This document shows positions 15,636 to 23,046 of a stretch of DNA of 28,871 nt, piece by piece (within the stretch, counting starts at the first letter, position 1; the number at the start of each line of letters is the position of its first letter). The notes below the pieces were generated by a model that was not told the origin of the DNA, made no database searches, and was given only the letters and a program-made list of their open reading frames with translations. The position numbers were made by a program, and so were the translations under genes. The DNA comes from Thermoclostridium sp036562185. GTDB taxonomy: Bacteria > Bacillota > Clostridia > DSM-8532. The stretch lies in assembly GCA_036562185.1 (NCBI GenBank), contig DATCKN010000069.1, positions 1 to 28,871 of the forward strand, written 5' to 3'.

Positions 15636-16821
15636 TTTTGATGAAGTTATAGAGCGGCGCGGTACATGTTCGGAAAAATATGATCTTGCCGCAAAGCTTG
15701 GTATGCCTGAAGATGTAATCCCTTTCTGGGTGGCTGACATGGATTTTAAATCCCCGCCTGAAGTTATTGATGCTTTGGCACAAAGGGTACAACACGGCAT
15801 ATTCGGATACAGCAATACTCTCGATGATAAATATTTCAATGCTTTATCCCACTGGTTCACGACACGGTTTGACTGGCAAATACGGCCTGAATGGCTTGTA
15901 AATTCTCCAGGTGTGGTTTTTGCCATCTGCACTGCCATCAGAACTTTAACAAAACCTGGTGATTCAGTACTTATCCAGCAGCCGGTATACCATCCCTTCG
16001 AAAGATCGGTGAAGCTGAATGACCGCCACTTAGTCGTAAACCGGCTGATATACAGAGACGGCCGATACCATATGAACCTGGACGAATTTGAACGCCAAAT
16101 CGCAGAAGAAAAAGTCAAGCTGTTTATCCTGTGCAATCCGCATAATCCCGTTGGCCGTGTATGGACCAGGGAAGAACTCACTGCAGTAGGTGATATTTGC
16201 GTTAGGTATGGAGTTTACGTCATATCGGATGAAATACATCAGGATTTTGTCTATCCCGGGTATAAGCATCTGGTGTTTGCAAGTTTGAAACCCGAATATG
16301 CAGACATTGCCATAACCTGCACGGCTCCGTCAAAAACCTTCAACCTGCCTGGGCTCCAGGCGTCCAATATTTTTATCGTCAATGAGAAAATACGCCGCCT
16401 GTTCACTGAAGAGATGAGGAAAACAGGTTACAGCGAGCTCAACCTGATGGGGATTGTCGCATGCCAGGCAGCCTATGAACATGGCGCACAGTGGCTGGAT
16501 GAATTGATTTTCTACTTGAGCGGTAACCTTGCACTTTTTCGGAATTTTCTGAAGGATGAACTCCCTGTTATCCGCCTGGTCGAGCCTGAAGGTACATACC
16601 TTGTGTGGCTTGATTTCAGCGCGATTGGGCTATCAGATAGAGAAATGGAGCAATTCCTGGTACACAACGCAAGAATCTGGCTGTCGCCGGGCACTAAGTT
16701 CGGATTGGGCGGCCAGGGGTTCCAGCGCTTCAATATCGCCTGCCCCCGCTCTGTTCTGCAACAGGGGCTGAATCGCCTTAAAGAAGCGCTTGCACAATTA
16801 CAGAAAGGAATTTTTTCATAA
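15628..16821 (+). CDS. patB: PatB/MalY-family PLP C-S lyase (cystathionine beta-lyase)
   Basis: This 397-residue fold-type I PLP enzyme cleaves cystathionine and other cysteine S-conjugates to a thiol, pyruvate and ammonia. The PatB/MalY signature PFWVADMDFKSPPEV is near residue 33, FGYSN near 59, CNPHNPVGRVW at about 171-181, SDEIHQDF in the middle, and the PLP lysine lies in TAPSKTFNLPGLQ. GTYLVWLDFS and a C-terminal RFNIACPRS are also family marks. GGAGGAAAC precedes the ATG, which overlaps the upstream gene by 8 bases, so the pair is coupled. Together they interconvert cysteine and homocysteine. The operon ends at a strong terminator at 16837. Confidence 0.9.
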   Translation: MYNFDEVIERRGTCSEKYDLAAKLGMPEDVIPFWVADMDFKSPPEVIDALAQRVQHGIFGYSNTLDDKYFNALSHWFTTRFDWQIRPEWLVNSPGVVFAICTAIRTLTKPGDSVLIQQPVYHPFERSVKLNDRHLVVNRLIYRDGRYHMNLDEFERQIAEEKVKLFILCNPHNPVGRVWTREELTAVGDICVRYGVYVISDEIHQDFVYPGYKHLVFASLKPEYADIAITCTAPSKTFNLPGLQASNIFIVNEKIRRLFTEEMRKTGYSELNLMGIVACQAAYEHGAQWLDELIFYLSGNLALFRNFLKDELPVIRLVEPEGTYLVWLDFSAIGLSDREMEQFLVHNARIWLSPGTKFGLGGQGFQRFNIACPRSVLQQGLNRLKEALAQLQKGIFS

Positions 16822-16836
16822 TGCCAGCTGCCCACA

Positions 16837-16860
16837 AAATACCCCCATCCGGGGGTATTT
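16837..16860 (+). terminator. Terminator of the cymR-patB operon
   Basis: A 10-bp perfect stem AAATACCCCC/GGGGGTATTT (16837-16846 with 16851-16860) has a 4-base loop and is flanked by A- and T-rich ends. It lies 15 bases after the patB stop. Confidence 0.85.
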
Positions 16861-16959
16861 CCATGTTTAACAGTTCAGTTCAATGTCATACCTTCCTAAA
16901 TATAAGAGCGAATAAAGCTGTTTCTGTCGCATATTGCAAGCTAAAAACCGGAAAAGTAA

Positions 16960-16989
16960 TTGACACTGAATAATATAAATGCATATAAT
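16960..16989 (+). promoter_or_regulatory. Promoter of the M20-C39 peptidase operon (TTGACA-N18-TATAAT)
   Basis: Perfect -35 TTGACA (16960-16965) and perfect -10 TATAAT (16984-16989) are 18 bases apart. The predicted leader is about 90 bases long and A/T-rich. Confidence 0.7.
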
Positions 16990-16998
16990 TTATATATG
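16982..16998 (+). promoter_or_regulatory. Operator-like site at the peptidase operon promoter (copy C)
   Basis: CATA, then TAATTT, then ATATATG matches the core of copies A and B (CATA-N6-ATATATG), and the last four spacer bases equal those of copy B. It covers the -10 box. It links the M20/C39 operon to the cysK and cymR-like promoters. Confidence 0.5.
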
Positions 16999-17084
16999 TT
17001 TAGTATTATTAAAAAAGATATTTAATTTGCTTATAATAAATATTAAAATTAAGATAACCGCTTTGTGATTTGTGAGGTACAATT

Positions 17085-18233
17085 ATGAGCAACCGTTTAT
17101 GGAATACGTTTCGCGAACTGTCCGATATTTACAGCCCGTCTTACCGGGAACGGGAATTCTGCGATGCTCTGGTTAAGAAGCTCCAAGGGTTAAGCGGCAA
17201 TATTATTGAAGATGATGCCGGCAGCAAAATCCAGGGAAACTGCGGAAACCTGTACTGTTATATTCCCGGCTGTTTAAGCGGGTCACCCCTCCTTTTTTCC
17301 GCCCATATGGACACTGTGGAACCCGCAAAGGGTAAGCAGGCAGTACTGCATGCAAATGGAGATATTACATCCGCCGGAAACACAATTCTCGGTGCTGATG
17401 ATGTTGCAGGGATTTCTATCATTCTCGAAGCCATTACCCGGTTAAAAGAGCAAAACATTCCCCACCAGCCAATAGAACTGCTTTTCCCTGTTGCTGAAGA
17501 AAAATACGGTGAAGGTTCCTCGGTTTTTGATTATAGTATGGTAAAAGCTAAAGAGGCTTACGTTCTGGATTTAAGCGGTGCAATCGGTGAAGCTGCAAAT
17601 GCCGCACCTACCATTATGTCTTTTGAAATAAAAATCCATGGCAAAGCCGCTCATGCCGGGTTTGCACCAAAGAACGGCATACATGCCATAGCGGTTGCTG
17701 CTAATGCTATTGCACGTTTAACCCAGGGCGAACCAATTCCGGGACTGACGTTTAATATTGGACGCATCACCGGTGGTGAGGCGAATAACATCGTACCTTC
17801 CATGTGTATTATCAGTGGTGAGATGCGAAGTCTGGATCATAATGCCGTGCTGTCGTACTGGGACAAAGTAAAGACTGTTTTTAACGCCGAAGCAGCCAAA
17901 GCAGGGGCAAGAATAGAAATAAAACATAAAGTTGAACTGAGGGCTTATGAAACTCCGCCGGACTCTCCTGTGGTAAAGCGTTTTCTGCGTGCATGCAAAA
18001 AAACAGGCATCACACCCAATATTCACTCCACTTACGGTGGAAGTGATCTTAATAACTTCGTCCTGCATGGAATAACCGGTTTGGTTATTGCCTGCAGCAT
18101 GCATGAAGTACACAGCCCTCGTGAATACAGCAACCTGCATGAGCTTGAAAATTGCGTAAGGCTCGTTATGGAAATGATGGCTGACCATGAGGAGGTATCC
18201 GATGAAAATACCATTGCTATATCAGCGGACTGA
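17085..18233 (+). CDS. M20-family metallopeptidase (PepT-like)
   Basis: This 382-residue zinc amino- or di/tripeptidase has a two-domain M20 fold. Metal ligands and catalytic residues are visible: H74 and D76 in SAHMDTV, D105 in GADDVAG, the EE pair E138-E139 in VAEEKYGEG, D162 in VLDLSG, and the last His in MHEVHSPREY. The lid/dimerisation domain (about 175-285) begins with FEIKIHGKAAHAGFAPKNG. It resembles tripeptidase T-like proteins of Firmicutes. GAGGT stands before ATG 17085. It is the first gene of an operon under an operator shared with cysK, so a role in freeing cysteine from small peptides is plausible (inference). The next gene starts inside its 3' end. Confidence 0.9.
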   Translation: MSNRLWNTFRELSDIYSPSYREREFCDALVKKLQGLSGNIIEDDAGSKIQGNCGNLYCYIPGCLSGSPLLFSAHMDTVEPAKGKQAVLHANGDITSAGNTILGADDVAGISIILEAITRLKEQNIPHQPIELLFPVAEEKYGEGSSVFDYSMVKAKEAYVLDLSGAIGEAANAAPTIMSFEIKIHGKAAHAGFAPKNGIHAIAVAANAIARLTQGEPIPGLTFNIGRITGGEANNIVPSMCIISGEMRSLDHNAVLSYWDKVKTVFNAEAAKAGARIEIKHKVELRAYETPPDSPVVKRFLRACKKTGITPNIHSTYGGSDLNNFVLHGITGLVIACSMHEVHSPREYSNLHELENCVRLVMEMMADHEEVSDENTIAISAD

Positions 18234-18810
18234 ATACGATTGCGGCCCAACCAGCCTGTTAAATGCGTTCAGCTTTTTATTTGATCTTGAGGATTTCCCT
18301 CCGGACATTCTTCGCCACTTAATGATATGCACGCTTGACAGCTATAATGAGAAAGGTGAAGCATATAAAAACGGTACCTCAAATCTGGCAATGTCCTTTA
18401 TTGCCGGCTGGCTTAATGAATATGCGAAGGCGACAAAATTCCCGGTTCGCGCTGAATTATTCACCGGCAGGGACGTATATATTTCAGAAGGAAGTCCGAT
18501 CCTTAAAGCTCTTGGTGCCGGCGGAGCAGCAGTGGTTCGGGTATTTCTTGACTGCGCACATTTTGTTACTCTGACAGGGCTTTCAGAGGAAGGTGTGGAG
18601 CTTTTTGATCCTTATTACCGGAATACACCTTTTTCCACGAAAGAAATAAAAATGATAGACAATAAACCTTTTTCGGCTAACAGATTAGTCGCATTTGAAC
18701 ATTTCAACCGTGAAGATAAAATATCTTACGCCTTTGGTCCTGTTAATGACCGGGTGGCAGTAATTCTCTACAATACAAACACATGCAGAAAACCTGAAAT
18801 AAACGTTTAA
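18202..18810 (+). CDS. C39-like (papain-fold) cysteine peptidase
   Basis: This 202-residue protein has a papain-like triad in C39 order: C14 in EYDCGPTSLLNAF, H120 in CAHFVTLTG, and D136 in ELFDPYYR. No signal peptide or membrane segment is visible, so it is cytoplasmic, unlike the C39 domains of bacteriocin exporters. GAGGAGG lies 6 bases before ATG 18202; the start is 32 bases inside the M20 gene, indicating tight coupling. Relatives include C39_2 peptidases and, more distantly, phytochelatin-synthase-like enzymes that trim glutathione. With an M20 peptidase under a cysteine-type operator, hydrolysis of a thiol peptide is an attractive but unproven idea. The substrate is unknown. Confidence 0.75.
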   Translation: MKIPLLYQRTEYDCGPTSLLNAFSFLFDLEDFPPDILRHLMICTLDSYNEKGEAYKNGTSNLAMSFIAGWLNEYAKATKFPVRAELFTGRDVYISEGSPILKALGAGGAAVVRVFLDCAHFVTLTGLSEEGVELFDPYYRNTPFSTKEIKMIDNKPFSANRLVAFEHFNREDKISYAFGPVNDRVAVILYNTNTCRKPEINV

Positions 18811-18843
18811 TCTTTAATTTTGCTTCTGTCAGGCATAAACATC

Positions 18844-19236
18844 ATGAATCAATTTCCACTGAAGGGACTGTTGTTAGCAAAGGGTATTGCCAAGTTCGCA
18901 CAGAAAGGCGGTGTCCGGCTTGGCGGCATCATCTGCAACAGCCGCAACGTGGACAGGGAAATCGATTTGCTCAGAGCATTTGCTGCAGAACTTGGAACAC
19001 AGCTCATATATTTTGCTCCGCGGGATAATGTGGTTCAACGGGCTGAAATCAACCGTAAGACAGTTATTGAATATGCTCCTGGTTCCGCACATGCAAATGA
19101 ATATCGTCAACTTGCCAGGGCAATTGACGAAAACACTTGTTTTTCAATCCCGAAGCCCATGGCCCAGGAACGCCTGGAGCAAATCCTGCTGGAATACGGA
19201 TTGATGGATACTATCAAAGATGATTACAGAATTTGA
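18844..19236 (+). pseudogene. C-terminal fragment of a nitrogenase iron protein (NifH family)
   Basis: The 130-residue frame matches only the C-terminal half of NifH. KGIAKFAQKGGVRLGGIICN, NSRNVDREIDLL, FAPRDNVVQRAEINRKTVIE and the ending of the IPKPM...LLEYGLMD type are near-consensus. The N-terminal half with the P-loop, and the two Fe-S cluster cysteines that precede this part in intact NifH, are absent. Homology starts at about residue 13; the first 12 residues are not NifH-like. It therefore cannot act as an Fe protein. It lies 33 bases after the C39-like gene on the same strand, with no convincing ribosome site (an AGG 10 bases before ATG 18844). The frame is unbroken over 130 codons, so the truncation is recent or the fragment is used. 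It could derive from a true NifH or from a nitrogenase-like reductase. Confidence 0.88.
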
Positions 19237-19249
19237 CACCAGGCTGTTA

Positions 19250-20623
19250 TTACACTATAGTTTTTACCCAAACTCTTTTTTTGATAAGAATATATCCTAC
19301 TATTACCTTTACCGTTTCTGCCGATTGCACAATTGGATAAATTGCCATGACAGGGAGTCCGGCAGCGTACAGTAAAAATGCAAGAGGAACTGAGACAATC
19401 CACAGCGTTCCGGAATCGAATACGAAAGTTATCAGTGTTTTTCCTCCACTTCTTAATGTAAAGTAAGATGCGTTGGCAAAGGCATTCAGTGGCATTACGA
19501 AGGAGCAGACACGGATAAAGTAGAGGGCAAGCTTCTTTGATTCTTCATCTGTTTTATATAAAGAGGTGATTGAACCGGCAGTGAAATAAAGGATAATGCC
19601 GATAACAATGCTGATGGAAACAGAAAGGAAAATCATTTTCCTGACATTGTCTATGGCTTCTTCATGTTTGCCCGCACCGAGTGATTTTCCTGCTATTATC
19701 CCTATGCTTGTCCCCATTGAAAGAAACGCTATGTTGAAAAGGTTAGTCACCGAGGACGCGATTGAACTCGCTGCAACGACCGATATTCCATGCAGCGAAT
19801 AAGCGATTGAGAGTGCTGTTATCCCGCCTGACCAGAGAAGCTCGTTTACAAGCAGAGGGGTTCCCTTGGCAAGCATCGATGTGAGAAGTTTCCCAGGGAT
19901 TTTCAGGCTACTGAAAGCACCTTTAATATATGGATATTTTTCTCGTTTTACTATAATGTAAACCGTTTCTATGATAAGTTCAGCGAACCTTGACATAACT
20001 GTGGCAATGGCTGCGCCTTTTACTCCCAGCATGGGGAAACCGGCTTTTCCGAATATCAGCAGGTAGTTGAAGCTTCCATTTATTATTACCGCGACAAGCC
20101 CTGACAGCATCGGAACAAACGTGTTTCCTGTCTCTCTCAGCGTGCTTGCCAGCATCTGCGATAATGCAAACGGCAACAGTCCGATAAGAATTATCTCAAG
20201 ATACTGCTTTGCGAATGAAAGCGTGAGAACAAGATCTCCGCTGTCGTCCGTCTCATGGAGGAACAGATTGATAAAAAAGTCGTCAAATGCGCTGAATAAT
20301 ATTAAAGCGGCAATAACAACCGTAACAGCTGTTATCATTTTCATTCGCAGGGTATGTCTTATGCCCTCGTTGTCATTTTTGCCATAAAATTGTGATGTGA
20401 ATATTCCTATTCCGCTAAGCCCGCCGAATATGCACAGATTAAAAACAAAAACAAGCTGATTTACAATTGAAACGCCTGACATTTGCTCTGTGCCGAGTGA
20501 ACCGACCATCAGATTGTCAAGCATATTGACCAGGTTTGTAATGAAATTCTGCAGCATAATCGGCACTGCCACTGTCATTGCCATTTTGTAAAATGCTTTG
20601 TCGCCTATGTATTTTCTTTTCAT
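19250..20623 (-). CDS. MATE-family multidrug/cation exporter
   Basis: This 457-residue membrane protein has about twelve hydrophobic segments in two similar halves, of the MATE (NorM/DinF) fold. The N-terminal landmark MAMTVAVPIMLQNFITNLVNMLDNLMVGSLGTEQMSGVS and the mid-protein GTSIGIIAGKSLGAGKHEEA are characteristic. It probably exports drugs or metabolites with Na+ or H+ entry. ATG 20623 was chosen because AAAGG lies about 9 bases upstream and the alternative at 20647 is TTG. It converges on the NifH fragment with only 13 bases between stops and no visible terminator. Confidence 0.9.
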   Translation of the reverse strand: MKRKYIGDKAFYKMAMTVAVPIMLQNFITNLVNMLDNLMVGSLGTEQMSGVSIVNQLVFVFNLCIFGGLSGIGIFTSQFYGKNDNEGIRHTLRMKMITAVTVVIAALILFSAFDDFFINLFLHETDDSGDLVLTLSFAKQYLEIILIGLLPFALSQMLASTLRETGNTFVPMLSGLVAVIINGSFNYLLIFGKAGFPMLGVKGAAIATVMSRFAELIIETVYIIVKREKYPYIKGAFSSLKIPGKLLTSMLAKGTPLLVNELLWSGGITALSIAYSLHGISVVAASSIASSVTNLFNIAFLSMGTSIGIIAGKSLGAGKHEEAIDNVRKMIFLSVSISIVIGIILYFTAGSITSLYKTDEESKKLALYFIRVCSFVMPLNAFANASYFTLRSGGKTLITFVFDSGTLWIVSVPLAFLLYAAGLPVMAIYPIVQSAETVKVIVGYILIKKRVWVKTIV

Positions 20624-20696
20624 CTGTGCATTACCTTTCCGTTGCAAACATACTTCAATAATATAGTTGATTTTTAAGGATTAGTCAATAATTCAA

Positions 20697-20843
20697 TTAT
20701 GGTATAAATGCAATATACTGCTCATTAGCCTGTTCAAGCGCCTTTACTTTGACAGCATGGTCCCTTTGGATGATGCATTTCGTTGTGCGAACAAGCTGAT
20801 ACCCGCCTGGCTGTTTCGGTGAAATAAGAAAATGTTTGTGCAT
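20697..20843 (-). CDS. Small unrecognised protein or gene remnant (48 aa)
   Basis: The frame reads MHKHFLISPKQPGGYQLV, then a Cys-containing middle and KALEQANEQYIAFIP, ending with TAA at 20697. The frame stays open upstream to a possible GTG at 20891. Codon use looks coding, but neither start has a ribosome site and I do not recognise the family. It lies in a decayed stretch, so it may be the tail of a lost gene. Confidence 0.3.
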   Translation of the reverse strand: MHKHFLISPKQPGGYQLVRTTKCIIQRDHAVKVKALEQANEQYIAFIP

Positions 20844-21039
20844 TTTTTGACAGGATAAATGGAATGCCTTTTCCCCCGAATCGTTTTCCACCCGCGTTTA
20901 TATTTTATATAATGATAAAGGAAAAACCAGTAATCCCTGAAGAATGGTTTGACGTGATATTAGCAGAATACACAGCCAAGAAGACACACTTTAACATCCG
21001 CATAACCATATGTACCAATACAGTGTGCAAGCCGGGCTT

Positions 21040-21458
21040 TTACTTTTTTATCACATACCTATACTTTTCCTTACCGATTTGCCGGAATCCAATACTTGTG
21101 AACATCCTTTTGCTTTGCTCATTGAAATCGTAGATTTCTGCATCGACATGTTTCAATCCAATCTCGGCAGCCCTACAACTATTGCAATCTTTCCGGCGTA
21201 TAAGGATATATCCCCCACCAAACGGGATATGCCGTTTTCCTTATACTTGATATAGTAACATTCCCCTTGTGATGAAAGGTATTTATACATGCGTTTAAGG
21301 CGTTCCATATCATATGGGACGTCTATATTTTCCACCTGCTTGCACAATGCCAGATCCTGGTACCATTCCAATGTGCGCTTGTAGTAAGGATAATACTTCA
21401 CCAGCGTAATATTCTCATCAACGATAATTTCTTTAGGCTGGACAGCTCCTTTTACCAT
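21040..21458 (-). pseudogene. GNAT acetyltransferase pseudogene with an internal deletion and frameshift
   Basis: From ATG 21458 (GGAGG 5-6 bases upstream) the frame encodes a GNAT N-terminus: ENITLVKYYPYYKRTLEWYQ, then CYYIKYKENGISRLVGDISLYAGKIAIVV. It then shifts and stops at about 21153. In another frame the C-terminal part continues as AEIGLKHVDAEIYDFNEQSK, RMFTSIGFRQIGKEKYRYV, to a stop at 21040. The join near 21170 has lost what should be about 20 residues carrying the acetyl-CoA loop (Q/R-x-x-G-x-G/A), together with the frame. The product cannot be an active acetyltransferase. It follows the PQ-loop-like gene by 21 bases on the same strand. Confidence 0.85.
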
Positions 21459-21479
21459 GGCCAACCTCCAATCGCAAAA

Positions 21480-21752
21480 TTACGCACGTTTTGAGGTACG
21501 CTCGATATGTCTGTTCCTGAAATAAAGCATTATATCGGTGAATACCATGGCTGAATTCAGAATATAAAGGAAAATGACATAGTCATACCTGTAAAACACT
21601 TTATTCAGAATTCCGAATATGTAGCCAACAAACAGTATAAAAAGGAAGAGAATGCTTTTCCCTTCAGTGGAACGGCTCCTGTATGACTTTGCAATAGATG
21701 CCGGCCAGGCAGCACCAAAACATACCAGCATACCAATTTCAAATATACTCAT
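21480..21752 (-). CDS. Small membrane protein, PQ-loop/SemiSWEET-like
   Basis: This 90-residue protein has three hydrophobic segments (about 4-20, 33-52, 58-78). FGAAWPASIAKSYRSRSTEGKS places a proline-containing turn and a basic/Ser/Thr-Gly-Lys loop after the first segment, the layout of PQ-loop half-transporters such as SemiSWEETs, though the exact PQ pair is not present. AAGGGGG precedes ATG 21752 by 7-8 bases. It is the first gene of a two-gene unit with the broken GNAT gene. The transported substrate, if any, is unknown. Confidence 0.7.
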   Translation of the reverse strand: MSIFEIGMLVCFGAAWPASIAKSYRSRSTEGKSILFLFILFVGYIFGILNKVFYRYDYVIFLYILNSAMVFTDIMLYFRNRHIERTSKRA

Positions 21753-21788
21753 CTGTTATCCCCCTTAATTCATAAAAGCCTTACAATA

Positions 21789-22114
21789 CTAAGCATAAAT
21801 CATGTTCTTAAAACCTTTATACACCACCTGCGAGGCAGGCAGAAAACCATCCTCAAACTCAGGAATACCTGTTTTATTGTGGTTTCAGTTTAAACATGCT
21901 TTCAATTTTACCAAACGGCGGGCTTAGAATCAACTGCTGAAGCATGTTATGGCAGCGTCAACTTTTCTGTAATGGTTCCCTTTTATAACTTTTCGCCGGC
22001 ATATGTCACAGATAACCTTTTTCTGTAAGATTTGAGATTTTTAAAGTCTTTCATTAGCAAAATGCTTGTGCTATCATTATCCCGAACGGACAAAAGTTGA
22101 CGATCTATATACAT
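21789..22114 (-). pseudogene. Coding-like remnants between the PQ-loop-like gene and nagB
   Basis: Three minus-strand open frames look protein-like: 22114-21983 (44 codons, contains ILLMKDFKNLKSYRKRLSV), 21945-21874 (contains LILSPPFGKIESMFKLKP) and 21889-21789 (contains IPEFEDGFLPASQVVYKGF). They lie in different frames, lack ribosome sites, and run through the region expected to hold the nagB promoter. A broken gene is the simplest reading; the family is not recognised. Confidence 0.25.
21956..22102. repeat. 11-bp perfect inverted repeat, 147 bp end to end
   Basis: CGTCAACTTTT at 21956-21966 is matched by its exact reverse complement AAAAGTTGACG at 22092-22102. No target-site duplication is visible at the edges. 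The spacing resembles a miniature inverted-repeat element, but the arms are short and chance is possible. The right arm holds a TTGACG that might serve as the nagB -35 box. Confidence 0.35.
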
Positions 22115-22175
22115 ATATGTGTTAGTCTGTCGGAAAAGCCACTATTACATCATAATAAGAAAGGTGAGCTGAATC

Positions 22176-22889
22176 ATGAGAATTATTAAAGTCAAGAATT
22201 ATGAGGAGATGAGCAGAAAAGCTGCAAATATTATTGCCGCTGAGATTAGCCTTAATCCTCGAACTGTACTGGGGCTGGCAACAGGCTCCACACCAATCGG
22301 GACATATGAAAGGCTTGTTGAGTTATGCAATACAGGAGATATTGATTTCTCCCAGGTAACCACCATTAACCTGGATGAATATTATGGCCTGGAACCAACC
22401 CATGAACAAAGCTATCGTTACTTTATGGATAAACACCTTTTGAAAAAAATAAACATCAATTTGGAAAATACACACGTTCCAAATGGAAAAGCTCCTGATA
22501 TTGAAGCAGAATGCAAGCGTTATGATGATTTGATTCAAAAAGCAGGCGGAATTGATCTGCAGCTCCTTGGTATTGGCCATAACGGACACATTGGCTTTAA
22601 TGAACCTTCTGATGAATTTATAATGGACACACATTGTGTCACTTTGAAAGAAAGTACAATTAACGCCAATTCAAGGTTTTTTAACAATATTGATGAAGTG
22701 CCGAAGAAAGCACTGACAATGGGAATCAAACCAATTATGCAGGCTCGCAGGGTACTGTTAATAGCCAGTGGTGATGACAAAAAGGAGATATTGAAAAAAG
22801 CCTTGTCCGGCCCGGTAACTCCATCGGTTCCTGCCTCCATATTACAACTGCATAAGGATTTGATTGTAGTAACCCCTCTTGATATCTAA
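22176..22889 (+). CDS. nagB: Glucosamine-6-phosphate deaminase
   Basis: This 237-residue enzyme converts glucosamine-6-phosphate to fructose-6-phosphate and ammonia, in amino-sugar catabolism. Phosphate binding is in GLATGSTPIGTYERL (33-47). The catalytic residues are D67 (NLDEYYGL) and H138 with E143 in GIGHNGHIGFNEP; the second acidic position is N136, as in some Firmicute enzymes. The length is the short bacterial form without the allosteric extension. AAAGGTGAGC precedes the ATG. No nagA or phosphotransferase gene is adjacent. A terminator follows at 22930. Only a weak TTGACG-N17-TGTTAG promoter candidate (22097-22125) was seen. Confidence 0.95.
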   Translation: MRIIKVKNYEEMSRKAANIIAAEISLNPRTVLGLATGSTPIGTYERLVELCNTGDIDFSQVTTINLDEYYGLEPTHEQSYRYFMDKHLLKKININLENTHVPNGKAPDIEAECKRYDDLIQKAGGIDLQLLGIGHNGHIGFNEPSDEFIMDTHCVTLKESTINANSRFFNNIDEVPKKALTMGIKPIMQARRVLLIASGDDKKEILKKALSGPVTPSVPASILQLHKDLIVVTPLDI

Positions 22890-22929
22890 ACGCAGGATTA
22901 TTAACCGATGTTTAAACATAAGTATCATG

Positions 22930-22954
22930 GCTCCGGTTCATAGCCGGAGCTTTT
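22930..22954 (+). terminator. Rho-independent terminator of nagB
   Basis: GCTCCGG (22930-22936) and CCGGAGC (22944-22950) pair around a 7-base loop and are followed by four Ts, then C-A-T-T-T. It lies 40 bases after the nagB stop. Confidence 0.85.
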
Positions 22955-23046
22955 CATTTCACATTCCTTTCTGTGTACAGGACAATTACCTTCACCCTCC
23001 TACCCGGTGCATGTAAAATCTTTGCACCTTATCTTATGGTATTGCC

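Noticed and set aside
20864..21133. Plus-strand 89-codon frame containing IKEKPVIPEEWFDVILAEY
   Set aside because: It has no ribosome site, its second half is antisense to the GNAT pseudogene, and the hydrophobic tail is a by-product of that. The first part could be debris but cannot be supported.
22097..22125. TTGACG-N17-TGTTAG as the nagB promoter
   Set aside because: The -10 match is only three of six and part of the -35 lies in an inverted repeat; not strong enough to list as a promoter.
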